From CBEUVQ01 sp965546615 (GTDB taxonomy: Bacteria; Bacillota; Desulfotomaculia; Desulfotomaculales; Desulfohalotomaculaceae): a stretch of DNA of 46,042 nucleotides. The stretch lies in contig CBEUVQ010000017.1 of NCBI GenBank assembly GCA_965546615.1, positions 1-46,042 on the forward strand. Direction: 5' to 3'. Position numbers and translations under genes: made by a program. Below, one piece after another: positions 39,076 to 46,042 of this stretch; the first letter of the stretch is position 1, and every line of letters starts with the position of its first letter. The notes under the pieces are model-generated. The model searched no databases and was not told the origin of the DNA. It saw only the letters and a program-made list of their open reading frames with translations.

Positions 39076-41472
39076 TTAAATGAACAGCGGCTCATCTTCT
39101 TCACCGGTCACTCCCGCCAGGCCGGTTTCATCGGAATACAGCGTCGGGTCTGCCAAACGCAGAACTGCTGCATCGTCAACTGCTGCTGCCAGTTTTAATG
39201 CCGTTTTTTCGGCAGCCGGCACTGTAAAGTACTGCAGCAGGCCGATAAAGCGCTTTTTATCGACATAATTTAATTTTAGGTACTCTTTGTCTGCATACAT
39301 CTCATACAGCTGTTCAATACCCTGCGGCGCATACTGCCGCAGTATTTTTTTCACCTGCGGCGGTAAATACTGCTCTCCCCAAGGTACAAATAAGTCTATC
39401 CCGGGCACGCTGCCGGCAAAGGGGTTAACGCCTGCAAGTGCTGACCATTCTCCGCAGGCGGCGTCTGTAATGCTGTCCAGCAGGGTTGTTTGGGTATTTC
39501 TGGAAAAGCAGTTTCGGTAGTATTGTTCAATTATTTTCAGCGTCTGCCGCTCCTGCCAGCTTGGGTGCTGCGCCAGTATTTTATCGGTTTCTTCGCAGGC
39601 GATGGCGCTGCGGTAAACAAACTGCCGGGTTTCTTTTTCACCGTCTCTTAAAAATCTAAATACTGCTGCATCTGCCCGTTCCCCCGCACCGTGCCGGTTT
39701 GCCCGGCCGGCTGCCTGCGCTATTGAAGGCAAAATCGGCAGTGCCCTTAGAATGAGGTTAAAGCTCAAATCCACACCGGCTTCTAAAATTTGGGTGCATA
39801 CCACAACCGTTGGTTTATCGGTTTTTAAGCAGTCCGCTATTTCTTTAATTCGCTGCGCTTTATGCAGCGCGGTCATGCGGCCGCTTAAGTTAAAGCATTT
39901 AATTTCTGGGCCCGCCTGTCGTTTAACTTCTTTGTACACCAGCACCGCATCTTCTATCGTATTCATTATTACGCCGACGGATTTTACTTTGCGTATTTTT
40001 TCCAAAACCACAGCGGCAGTACTGTATTGGTCAAGCGGCTGCGGCATAAAATTTATGCGGTAGCGGTCGGGATGTTCAAACTGCGGTGCCAAAGCAGTAA
40101 CGCTTTCTGCTAAGCCGAGTTCTGTCGGCGGCAGCGTGGCAGTTGTAAACAGTACCTGCAGGTTGTACTGCCGCGCGGCAGCGGAAAGCAGTTTTAAAAA
40201 CAGGTTCCACACCGCGGCGTCTATAATCTGCGGTTCGTCGATAATTAAAAAGGCATTTTTCAGCCCTTCCAGCCGCATAGTCTGCTGCGCCCGTTTAGGA
40301 AAGAGCGCTAAAAACAGCTGGTTGAAGGTAGTGGCTAATATCGGTGCCGCCTGCCAGGCTTCTAACGCCAGGTAGTAAAAATCTTCGCTGCAGTCTTTGG
40401 GTTTGTCGATATTCACCGCCGCTAAGTGATGGTGCTGCACTACCTCCAGGCCGGTGTATTTTTTTATTTCTGCGGCAGCCTGCGAAAGTATCGACAGATA
40501 AGGGGCAGCATAGATAATTTTTTGGCATCGGCCCTCAATTGCGGCCGCCAATGCAATGCGCAGTGCGGTCAGCGTTTTTCCCATGCCGGTGGGCAGATTT
40601 AAGCTGAAGAAGTTTTGCTGTTTGTATTTTTGATATTTATTGTAAGCTGTTTCTTGCAGCCACTGCCTAAGTTTCACCACCTGCGGTGAAGCAATGCGCT
40701 GATTTAACACCGTTTCTGCTGTCTTTGTGCAACCGGCATTAAATGTCTGCAGTGCTTTTTCAGCATCCTGCCCGGTTAAGTAAGCGGGCTTTAATCCGGC
40801 AGCATGGTAACGATCGGCGGAAATCAGCCGCGCGGTATCACAGCGCAGCGCTAAAAGTGCTGCGGCATCATATTTATTATCACATTCATGCAGACGGCGT
40901 TTTATCCCGCCGGGCAGTTTGTAGTACCATTTTTCCCAGGTTTCGGGAAAGCTGTCCAGCCATTGTTTAAATTCCTCCGGGTGGCCTTTAATTTCGGGAA
41001 AATGGTTTGCTGTCAGTTTAAACAGCCCGTTTAAATCGACATCATCAAAAAAGCCGCCCTCCAGGCTGTCTGCCCACGGCACTGCAGCTTCAATGTTCTG
41101 CAGCGGACCGTGATGATCATAAATGTCGCGGCAGAGCTTCATAATATAAAAGTGCAGTGCCCGCTTCTGCCGCTTTTTTATCTGCCATTTGTCGATCAGC
41201 TTTAATGCACAATAGCAAAACAACGCGGCACCGGCGGGAGAATGCGGCGGCCCTTTCCGCCGCTCCCCTTCCGGCTGATTGATGTACCGCTGCCACAGCG
41301 CATGTGCTTTGCCGGCGTCATGCATCAGCCCCGCTAAAAAGCGCAGCCTGCTTTCATGGTCTGCCGTTGGGTTTCCCCAGCCAAAGGCAGCGGCTTCTAA
41401 ATGCTCAACAAGCGGGTGGCTTCCTGTTGCATCAGCAGGCCGGGCAATGCAGTTTTTCAGCGGTATTACCAA
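39076..41472 (-). CDS. cas3: Cas3 helicase-nuclease, type I-B (798 aa)
   Basis: N-terminal HD domain with GLMHDAGKAH (H51, D52) and YDHHGPL; helicase with Walker A LPTGMGKT (293-300), DEPQ box (412-415), FTTATLPP and QAAGRANRHG. It degrades targets opened by the I-B Cascade. The start is TTG at 41472, eight bases after AGAGGTGG, overlapping the cas5 stop by seven bases, so translation is coupled. It is the last gene of the effector operon. Confidence 0.95.
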   Translation of the reverse strand: MVIPLKNCIARPADATGSHPLVEHLEAAAFGWGNPTADHESRLRFLAGLMHDAGKAHALWQRYINQPEGERRKGPPHSPAGAALFCYCALKLIDKWQIKKRQKRALHFYIMKLCRDIYDHHGPLQNIEAAVPWADSLEGGFFDDVDLNGLFKLTANHFPEIKGHPEEFKQWLDSFPETWEKWYYKLPGGIKRRLHECDNKYDAAALLALRCDTARLISADRYHAAGLKPAYLTGQDAEKALQTFNAGCTKTAETVLNQRIASPQVVKLRQWLQETAYNKYQKYKQQNFFSLNLPTGMGKTLTALRIALAAAIEGRCQKIIYAAPYLSILSQAAAEIKKYTGLEVVQHHHLAAVNIDKPKDCSEDFYYLALEAWQAAPILATTFNQLFLALFPKRAQQTMRLEGLKNAFLIIDEPQIIDAAVWNLFLKLLSAAARQYNLQVLFTTATLPPTELGLAESVTALAPQFEHPDRYRINFMPQPLDQYSTAAVVLEKIRKVKSVGVIMNTIEDAVLVYKEVKRQAGPEIKCFNLSGRMTALHKAQRIKEIADCLKTDKPTVVVCTQILEAGVDLSFNLILRALPILPSIAQAAGRANRHGAGERADAAVFRFLRDGEKETRQFVYRSAIACEETDKILAQHPSWQERQTLKIIEQYYRNCFSRNTQTTLLDSITDAACGEWSALAGVNPFAGSVPGIDLFVPWGEQYLPPQVKKILRQYAPQGIEQLYEMYADKEYLKLNYVDKKRFIGLLQYFTVPAAEKTALKLAAAVDDAAVLRLADPTLYSDETGLAGVTGEEDEPLFI

Positions 41473-42176
41473 AGGCAGACCACCTCTTGTTGGGGCAGCA
41501 TGAAAAAGTCTGCAGTTTTTTGCTGCTGCTGGTTTTTGGGTTTAAACAAAATCGGGTAACCGTGTGTTTCGTAGATAATGTTAACGGTATCTTTAAAACG
41601 CCTGTCTCCCAAGTATTGATAATGCATGCCGCCCACCCGGCCGTACTGACAGTTTTGCTGCGGCAGCAGCGTATCGATGACATGACTGGGAATTACCGTA
41701 ATGCATTTTAAGCAGTCTTCACTGCCGAGCGTAAGCTTCTTAGCTTCGACGTAATCAATATATTTAGGAAACGTCAGGCAGTAAGCCGCTCCTAAGTAGG
41801 TGTGATAGCAGGCCGCCCCTCGGGAAATCAGCGTGTAAAGTTTTTCGCTGTGCTCGCCGTGGTAGTAAATGCGGTAATGCGGGTTAACAACCAGTTCTAC
41901 CGCTGTCGGGCGGTTAAAAGTGCCTTTGGTGTCACCCAGCCAGCCCTTCCCCAGCATCGATAATTCCTGCGCGCAGGTGCGCACCGGCGCCAGCAGCTGA
42001 ATGCCGATGTAATTTTCGCCGGTCAGCTGCTCCAACCCTAAAATTGAAGCAATTAATCCGTGCACGCTTGTTCTGGTGATAAACGGGTAGGTGGCATGGG
42101 TTCCGGTGGTATCGGGACGCCGAAAGTGAGCGGTACTGCCTTTAAGGTCAAAAATTAACAGCTTCAGCTGCCTCAC
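41466..42176 (-). CDS. cas5: Cas5, type I-B (about 236 aa)
   Basis: Begins LKLLIFDLKGSTAHFRRPDT and continues THATYPFITRTSVHGLIASILGLE, the Cas5 signature that caps the crRNA handle. GAACYHTYLGAAY-like segment (RGAACYHTYLGAAYCL) is also conserved. The first GTG (42176) is part of the ribosome site GGGAGGTGA; the best-spaced codon after that site is CTG at 42167, so a CTG start is possible. There is no ATG nearby. It lies between cas7 and cas3. Confidence 0.92.
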   Translation of the reverse strand: MRQLKLLIFDLKGSTAHFRRPDTTGTHATYPFITRTSVHGLIASILGLEQLTGENYIGIQLLAPVRTCAQELSMLGKGWLGDTKGTFNRPTAVELVVNPHYRIYYHGEHSEKLYTLISRGAACYHTYLGAAYCLTFPKYIDYVEAKKLTLGSEDCLKCITVIPSHVIDTLLPQQNCQYGRVGGMHYQYLGDRRFKDTVNIIYETHGYPILFKPKNQQQQKTADFFMLPQQEVVCLW

Positions 42177-42198
42177 CTCCCAGTGGGGGTTGATTGGT

Positions 42199-43161
42199 TT
42201 ATTTTAATTCTCCTTCACTTTCGGGCAGTTCGCCCACCAGTTTAGTGCCGGGTTTTATTCGCCAGCGCACGCGGGCTATTTTTTCTTTATTGGCGGCAAG
42301 CACTTTGCTCAGTTCGGTTACATCCAGCGCAATATCAGCGGTAGATGTCGGCGGGCTGCCGCTCAGCCACTGCTCCCGCTCCGGTTTAATGCGCACATAA
42401 TCTTCCAAATAGCCGATGCGGTCAAACGGGTCTTTGTATTCTACATGCATTAAAAACAGCGGATGCTGAATACCGCGCCCTCTCGCCTGACGGTTTTGGG
42501 TGCCCTTCCACAGCGCCTCTAAAAGCAGTTCTACATCATCATCATTCATGCCGGTATCTTTGGCAATGGTGGCATTAATAACGCCCGGCATGGCAAAAAC
42601 GGCAAAGGGCAGCGTATAGGTTGTCCATATGGTGCCCTGCTGATTGCCTTCTTGTTCTCCTTTGGCGTTTTCTTTAATGTCTTTACTGGGCATCACCACT
42701 GTGCCCTGCACATATTTTGTTTCTACCGGGTGCAGTGAGTGCGCCCAACCAAACTGCACCGGTCCGGTTTGGTTAAAGCTTTCTTTACCTACGCTGTAAA
42801 CCGCTCCGAATACGCGAATGTCAAAGCTGGCCGCCGTTAAATCCTGCTGCTTGTTTTTAGATTTGGCTTTATCCACCGCCTGCAAAATAGCTTCCGCCAG
42901 TTTTTGCCGCCCCAAAAGCTTGCCGTCTTCAGTGCGCACCTGTCGGCAGAAAATATAGCAGCGCTTGTCATCGCCGCCGTCGGGATATTTTGCCAGCACA
43001 AAATCCCGCACATCACGCTTAATGCTTACATCAGACAGCGAAATGCGACCGTCTTCTTCGCCGAAAATTCTTCTGGCATCGCTTTCGTTCAGCGGGTCCC
43101 GGTTGGGAATTCCGTCTTTAACGCTTTTGATAAATAAAATTTCCGCACTGTTAACAGACAA
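42199..43161 (-). CDS. cas7: Cas7 (Csh2-like), type I-B backbone subunit (320 aa)
   Basis: Signature segments: LFIKSVKDGIPNRDPLNE, SLSDVSIKRDVRDFV and FDIRVFGAVYSVG, then QTGPVQFGWAHSLHPVE. It coats the crRNA spacer. TTG at 43161 follows AAGGAGG at eight bases. In the same operon, cas8b lies 36 bp upstream. Confidence 0.95.
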   Translation of the reverse strand: MSVNSAEILFIKSVKDGIPNRDPLNESDARRIFGEEDGRISLSDVSIKRDVRDFVLAKYPDGGDDKRCYIFCRQVRTEDGKLLGRQKLAEAILQAVDKAKSKNKQQDLTAASFDIRVFGAVYSVGKESFNQTGPVQFGWAHSLHPVETKYVQGTVVMPSKDIKENAKGEQEGNQQGTIWTTYTLPFAVFAMPGVINATIAKDTGMNDDDVELLLEALWKGTQNRQARGRGIQHPLFLMHVEYKDPFDRIGYLEDYVRIKPEREQWLSGSPPTSTADIALDVTELSKVLAANKEKIARVRWRIKPGTKLVGELPESEGELK

Positions 43162-43197
43162 AGTCTATACCTCCTTATTAAATTTGTTTTTTATTTA

Positions 43198-45246
43198 TCA
43201 ATCAGTGAGCGCATATCCCGACCAAAAGGCCGCCATAAAGGCATCTTTTTCTTTGTTTACCTGCTCTTTCATGCCGCTGTAGGCCATCAGCACAACTGCT
43301 GTTTTTTTCCGCAGATTATCGGTAATGCGCATATCCAGCCGGCGGCTGTATTCATCAATGCGGGACAGCGCGCGCTTCCAAATAATTTCCGGTGTTAAGC
43401 TGCTGCCGAATGTCATCACCCGGTGTTTTAAAAAGTCTTTTCCGCCGCTGGCATGCCAGTACTGTTTTGAAAAATTTCTGATTATATACCCGGCGGCAAA
43501 GCCCAGTTCTTCGGCATCGTTAATAGTAATTTTGTCAGCATCGCTTTGAGCAAGCATCTCTTTCAGCTCGCGCCAATCTCTCATCAGCAGCCCTCCTTTA
43601 TCTATTTTAAGTATTCGCTCGCAGTACAGTTTAAAAAATTGGTTAAAACTGACGTAAAAAACAGCTTGTTCTTTTAATTCTGCGGTGTTCGGCAAACTGC
43701 GCGCCAGCTCGGCCATTCTTTTAGAAATATTAAAGAGAAACCTCTGCCGGGATATTCTGCCGCGGTGCAGTACGGTGCTGAGCGTCTGCCAAATATACGG
43801 TGCACCGTAGGCATTGGTTAATAAATAAGGCAGCGAGCTGTAACAGCGGCTGAAATAGTTTTTTTGTTTGTCAGTGGCATGCGGGTTGGCATAGGTTAAA
43901 GTTTCCACCGCGCAGCAGCCGGTCTGCTTGGTGATCTCTTTCAGCTGTTTAACAACCGACGGAACAACGTCTTCAACGGTGGCGCGCAGATGCACATCTC
44001 CCCTGCTGATATTTCCGGAGTAGTAGATAAGTGTCAGCCGGTAGTTGTCACCGGCAATATCATCCGGCAGAATTGCTTCAAAGCCGGTGATTTCCTGCAG
44101 GTGAATACCCAATTTGCCGCCTGCTGTTTCTCTTTCATTAAGCATCTTCAGCATGCCGTCGGCAAATTCTTCCCGGTCTTCTTCGTCTTCTAAAAAGCTG
44201 TCTAAAACCGGCAGGGCGTAGGCACAGCCAAAAATTTCATCCGGCGACCCCATTTTCGCCGCCTTTTTGCCGCCTGCGGTAGCAGCGGGTGAAAATATTT
44301 CTTTGGTCAGCCAGTATGCCAGCGGCTTGGTCAGCTTGTTAAATATGTTTGCCCCGTAGGTTAAGGCAAAATAGCACTGCGGGCAGACGGCCAGCGTTTC
44401 TACCAGCCGGCTGTCTTTCAGATTAACCGGCAGCGGGCAGTTCCAGGTAGTGGTAAACCAAGGCCACGCTTTGCAGTAGGTAGAAACAACGTCACCTCTG
44501 CTGCCGCAGAAGTAACACTGTGCGTCACTGCCGCTAAGCTGCCCTTTTTCTGCCCCTTCCGCCAGTTTAGCCTGCCAAAATCTTTCTAAAATCAACTTTA
44601 AATCCGCCGCAATATGTTTGCCGGGTGTTACCACACTGGGGCCGAGATAAGCGGTACTGCCGCTGCCCTGCGGTATTTTTTCGCTGAGCCGATAAGGGCT
44701 CTGCTCATCCAGCACCGCAATTACCACCAGCGCCAGCAGTTTTTCTTTGACACCGGCAAGCTGCTGCGCCGCATTAAACAGTTCGGCGGCGGCCGCTGCC
44801 GTTTCTTCTTCTGTTAAGTTCACGCCGATAGTTTTAGGTGTTCTTGCTGCTAAAAATTTTTCTGCCGCTTTGCTGCTTTTAATAAATTCTTTAATTTGGC
44901 CGTCGTAGGCCAAATAAGCGGGAACGGCGTAACGCCCCTGCGGCTTGGTTGGGTTGCCGCCCATCGGCAGAACAAACGGCGCGGCAGCGGCACGGTCGGC
45001 ATCCTGAATAAAAATTTCTTTTTTGCCCTTTTCATCGGCAGGGCGGTATTCGCCCCAGCACTGCAGCGGCAGTGCCTTTACTCTGCTCGGTGTGCTTTGT
45101 CTGTCCACTTCAATGACAAATACCCGCGCCAAAAAGCCTTTGGCAGCCGGCGACGCCGCATCAGAAATCTGTTTTAAAATTATGTCTGCGCTTATTTCGG
45201 CCTGCAGCATCGGCTTACCCAAGCGAATAAGATTTTCAATTAACAG
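43198..45246 (-). CDS. cas8b: Cas8b (Csh1-like), type I-B large subunit (682 aa with CTG start)
   Basis: A large protein with a zinc-finger-like CYFCGSRGDVVSTYC and CPQCYFAL, then MGSPDEIFGCAYALPVLD and a helical C-terminal half, as in Csh1. Frame and ribosome site (AGGAGGGG) indicate that it begins at CTG 45246, giving LLIENLIRLGKPMLQ, the expected family start. The next canonical start, TTG 45222, has no ribosome site and would cut the first conserved helix. It recognises the PAM in Cascade. The cas6 stop lies 21 bp upstream in the same frame. Confidence 0.9.
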   Translation of the reverse strand: MLIENLIRLGKPMLQAEISADIILKQISDAASPAAKGFLARVFVIEVDRQSTPSRVKALPLQCWGEYRPADEKGKKEIFIQDADRAAAAPFVLPMGGNPTKPQGRYAVPAYLAYDGQIKEFIKSSKAAEKFLAARTPKTIGVNLTEEETAAAAAELFNAAQQLAGVKEKLLALVVIAVLDEQSPYRLSEKIPQGSGSTAYLGPSVVTPGKHIAADLKLILERFWQAKLAEGAEKGQLSGSDAQCYFCGSRGDVVSTYCKAWPWFTTTWNCPLPVNLKDSRLVETLAVCPQCYFALTYGANIFNKLTKPLAYWLTKEIFSPAATAGGKKAAKMGSPDEIFGCAYALPVLDSFLEDEEDREEFADGMLKMLNERETAGGKLGIHLQEITGFEAILPDDIAGDNYRLTLIYYSGNISRGDVHLRATVEDVVPSVVKQLKEITKQTGCCAVETLTYANPHATDKQKNYFSRCYSSLPYLLTNAYGAPYIWQTLSTVLHRGRISRQRFLFNISKRMAELARSLPNTAELKEQAVFYVSFNQFFKLYCERILKIDKGGLLMRDWRELKEMLAQSDADKITINDAEELGFAAGYIIRNFSKQYWHASGGKDFLKHRVMTFGSSLTPEIIWKRALSRIDEYSRRLDMRITDNLRKKTAVVLMAYSGMKEQVNKEKDAFMAAFWSGYALTD

Positions 45247-45267
45247 TTGAACCCCTCCTTTCGACTG

Positions 45268-46011
45268 TTAATGGTAATCAAGCAGCTGTACAAAGCCAAA
45301 ACCCTGCGAATTTTTTGCCCCTAAGCCGGCATCAACCGCTACCTGCAGAAGTTTTTGCGGGCCGTAAAGCCGCAGTTTGCAGGTGTAGCCTTTAATTATT
45401 GTTTTTTTGTAAATGTTCACATTTAACCGGGGTTGGTTTAAAAGCTGCACCGCAACTTCTTTTTCGGGATAGATCTCTTTATAATAAGCGGCATACTTTT
45501 TGCGCAGGTTTTCTTTAATGTGCTGTGCAAATTCCCGCTCCCCCGGATGATAATAACAGGTGTACTTACCTCCTGTCGGCTTTGCAAAGGTGCTGTAAGT
45601 AACCACCGGCGAAAGCAAATTGAAATCCGCCTCGCTGCCGGTTACGGTAGGATTATCCACCGCAATGCTGCTTACTTCCGGCAGCTGATCGGCAAGCCTG
45701 ATTCTGCCTTCTCCTAAAATACAGCCCATAATTGATGTGCAGAATTCATTTATCGGCGAAGAAACGTAAAGCTTAACCGGGCCGAAAAAATCAATGGTTT
45801 TATTTTGAGCATTAATTTTGTATTTGCCCAGCAGGCGGGAAAAGGTAAAAAATTTAAACCTTCTGTTTTGGTAGGTGTAGCCTTTTTCATGTAAAAAATC
45901 TGCCAAATCCGCTGATATGCTGCTGTAAATGGCCGCCTGAACATAGTGGTTATAATGCACCGGCAGCGTCAGCGGTTGTTTTTCTGCGTTTAGTGAGATG
46001 CAGAGCCGCAT
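45268..46011 (-). CDS. cas6: Cas6 crRNA endonuclease, type I-B (247 aa)
   Basis: Two ferredoxin-like halves with the C-terminal glycine-rich loop GLGAKNSQGFGFVQLL that binds RNA. Histidines in HYNHYVQAAIY near the N-terminus may serve in catalysis. It should cut each 30-nt I-B repeat to leave the ATTGAAAC handle. ATG follows GAGGTGA. It is the first gene of the effector operon, in the order cas6-cas8b-cas7-cas5-cas3. The operon promoter lies at or beyond the window's right edge. Confidence 0.93.
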   Translation of the reverse strand: MRLCISLNAEKQPLTLPVHYNHYVQAAIYSSISADLADFLHEKGYTYQNRRFKFFTFSRLLGKYKINAQNKTIDFFGPVKLYVSSPINEFCTSIMGCILGEGRIRLADQLPEVSSIAVDNPTVTGSEADFNLLSPVVTYSTFAKPTGGKYTCYYHPGEREFAQHIKENLRKKYAAYYKEIYPEKEVAVQLLNQPRLNVNIYKKTIIKGYTCKLRLYGPQKLLQVAVDAGLGAKNSQGFGFVQLLDYH

Positions 46012-46042
46012 TTAATCACCTCTGTTTTTACATATAAATAAA

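Overview
The window looks like a chromosomal segment of an anaerobic, endospore-forming Firmicute (Clostridia-like). A GerAB-type germinant permease and a Spo0E-like phosphatase point to sporulation. A rubredoxin / flavodiiron protein / Hrb-type flavin reductase / rubrerythrin-like set points to a strict anaerobe that scavenges oxygen or nitric oxide. Shine-Dalgarno sites are strong and GTG/TTG starts are frequent. The species cannot be named from sequence alone.

Layout. 1-180: start of a serine recombinase leaving the window, with a coupled 50-codon ORF. 181-4352: almost no genes; short palindromic repeats, three type I-B-family CRISPR arrays with leaders, and segmental duplications. 4353-6147: tandem-HTH protein, an HD-GYP-like protein behind a c-di-GMP-I riboswitch, and an XRE regulator with its own operators. 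6521-9353: redox operon rubredoxin-fprA-hrb-rubrerythrin-like. 9354-11170: repeats and a fourth I-B array. 11171-17801: membrane metal-dependent hydrolase, a relic ATPase-like protein, Spo0E-like protein, GerAB-like permease, APC permease, YkvI-like protein, YvrJ. 17882-21689: DUF2922, DUF1659, then a compact phage-type replication module (repressor, DYG/IPGT protein, RepO/DnaD-like initiator, DnaC-like loader, SANT/HTH protein) with no integrase or virion genes. 21690-23059: repeats. 23060-32333: type I-C CRISPR-Cas (23-repeat array, cas2-cas1-cas4-cas7-cas8c-cas5c-cas3 read leftwards as cas3 to cas2). 32585-35763: hemolysin III, DEAD-box helicase, XRE + ImmA/IrrE pair. 35911-46011: type I-B CRISPR-Cas, with its own array inserted between the effector genes (cas6-cas8b-cas7-cas5-cas3) and the adaptation genes (cas4-cas1-cas2).

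How it works together. Two complete type I systems lie side by side. The I-C system should process its 37-nt hairpin repeats with Cas5c. The I-B system should process the five dispersed 30-nt-repeat arrays with Cas6. All arrays are read on the minus strand, and their repeats, read as crRNA, end in GATTGAAAC (or AATTGAAA C/T in variants). All five I-B arrays carry near-identical leaders with a palindrome and a sigma-A-like promoter whose -10 box sits 2 bp from the first repeat. Four of them also share a trailer hairpin. The I-B arrays therefore look like a duplicated cassette (trailer-array-leader-flank) spread through repeat-rich DNA. No Cas9, Cas10, Cas12 or other novel effector was recognised. 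The most unusual material is the architecture of the I-B cassettes, the chimeric I-B/I-C array end, and the isolated replication module.
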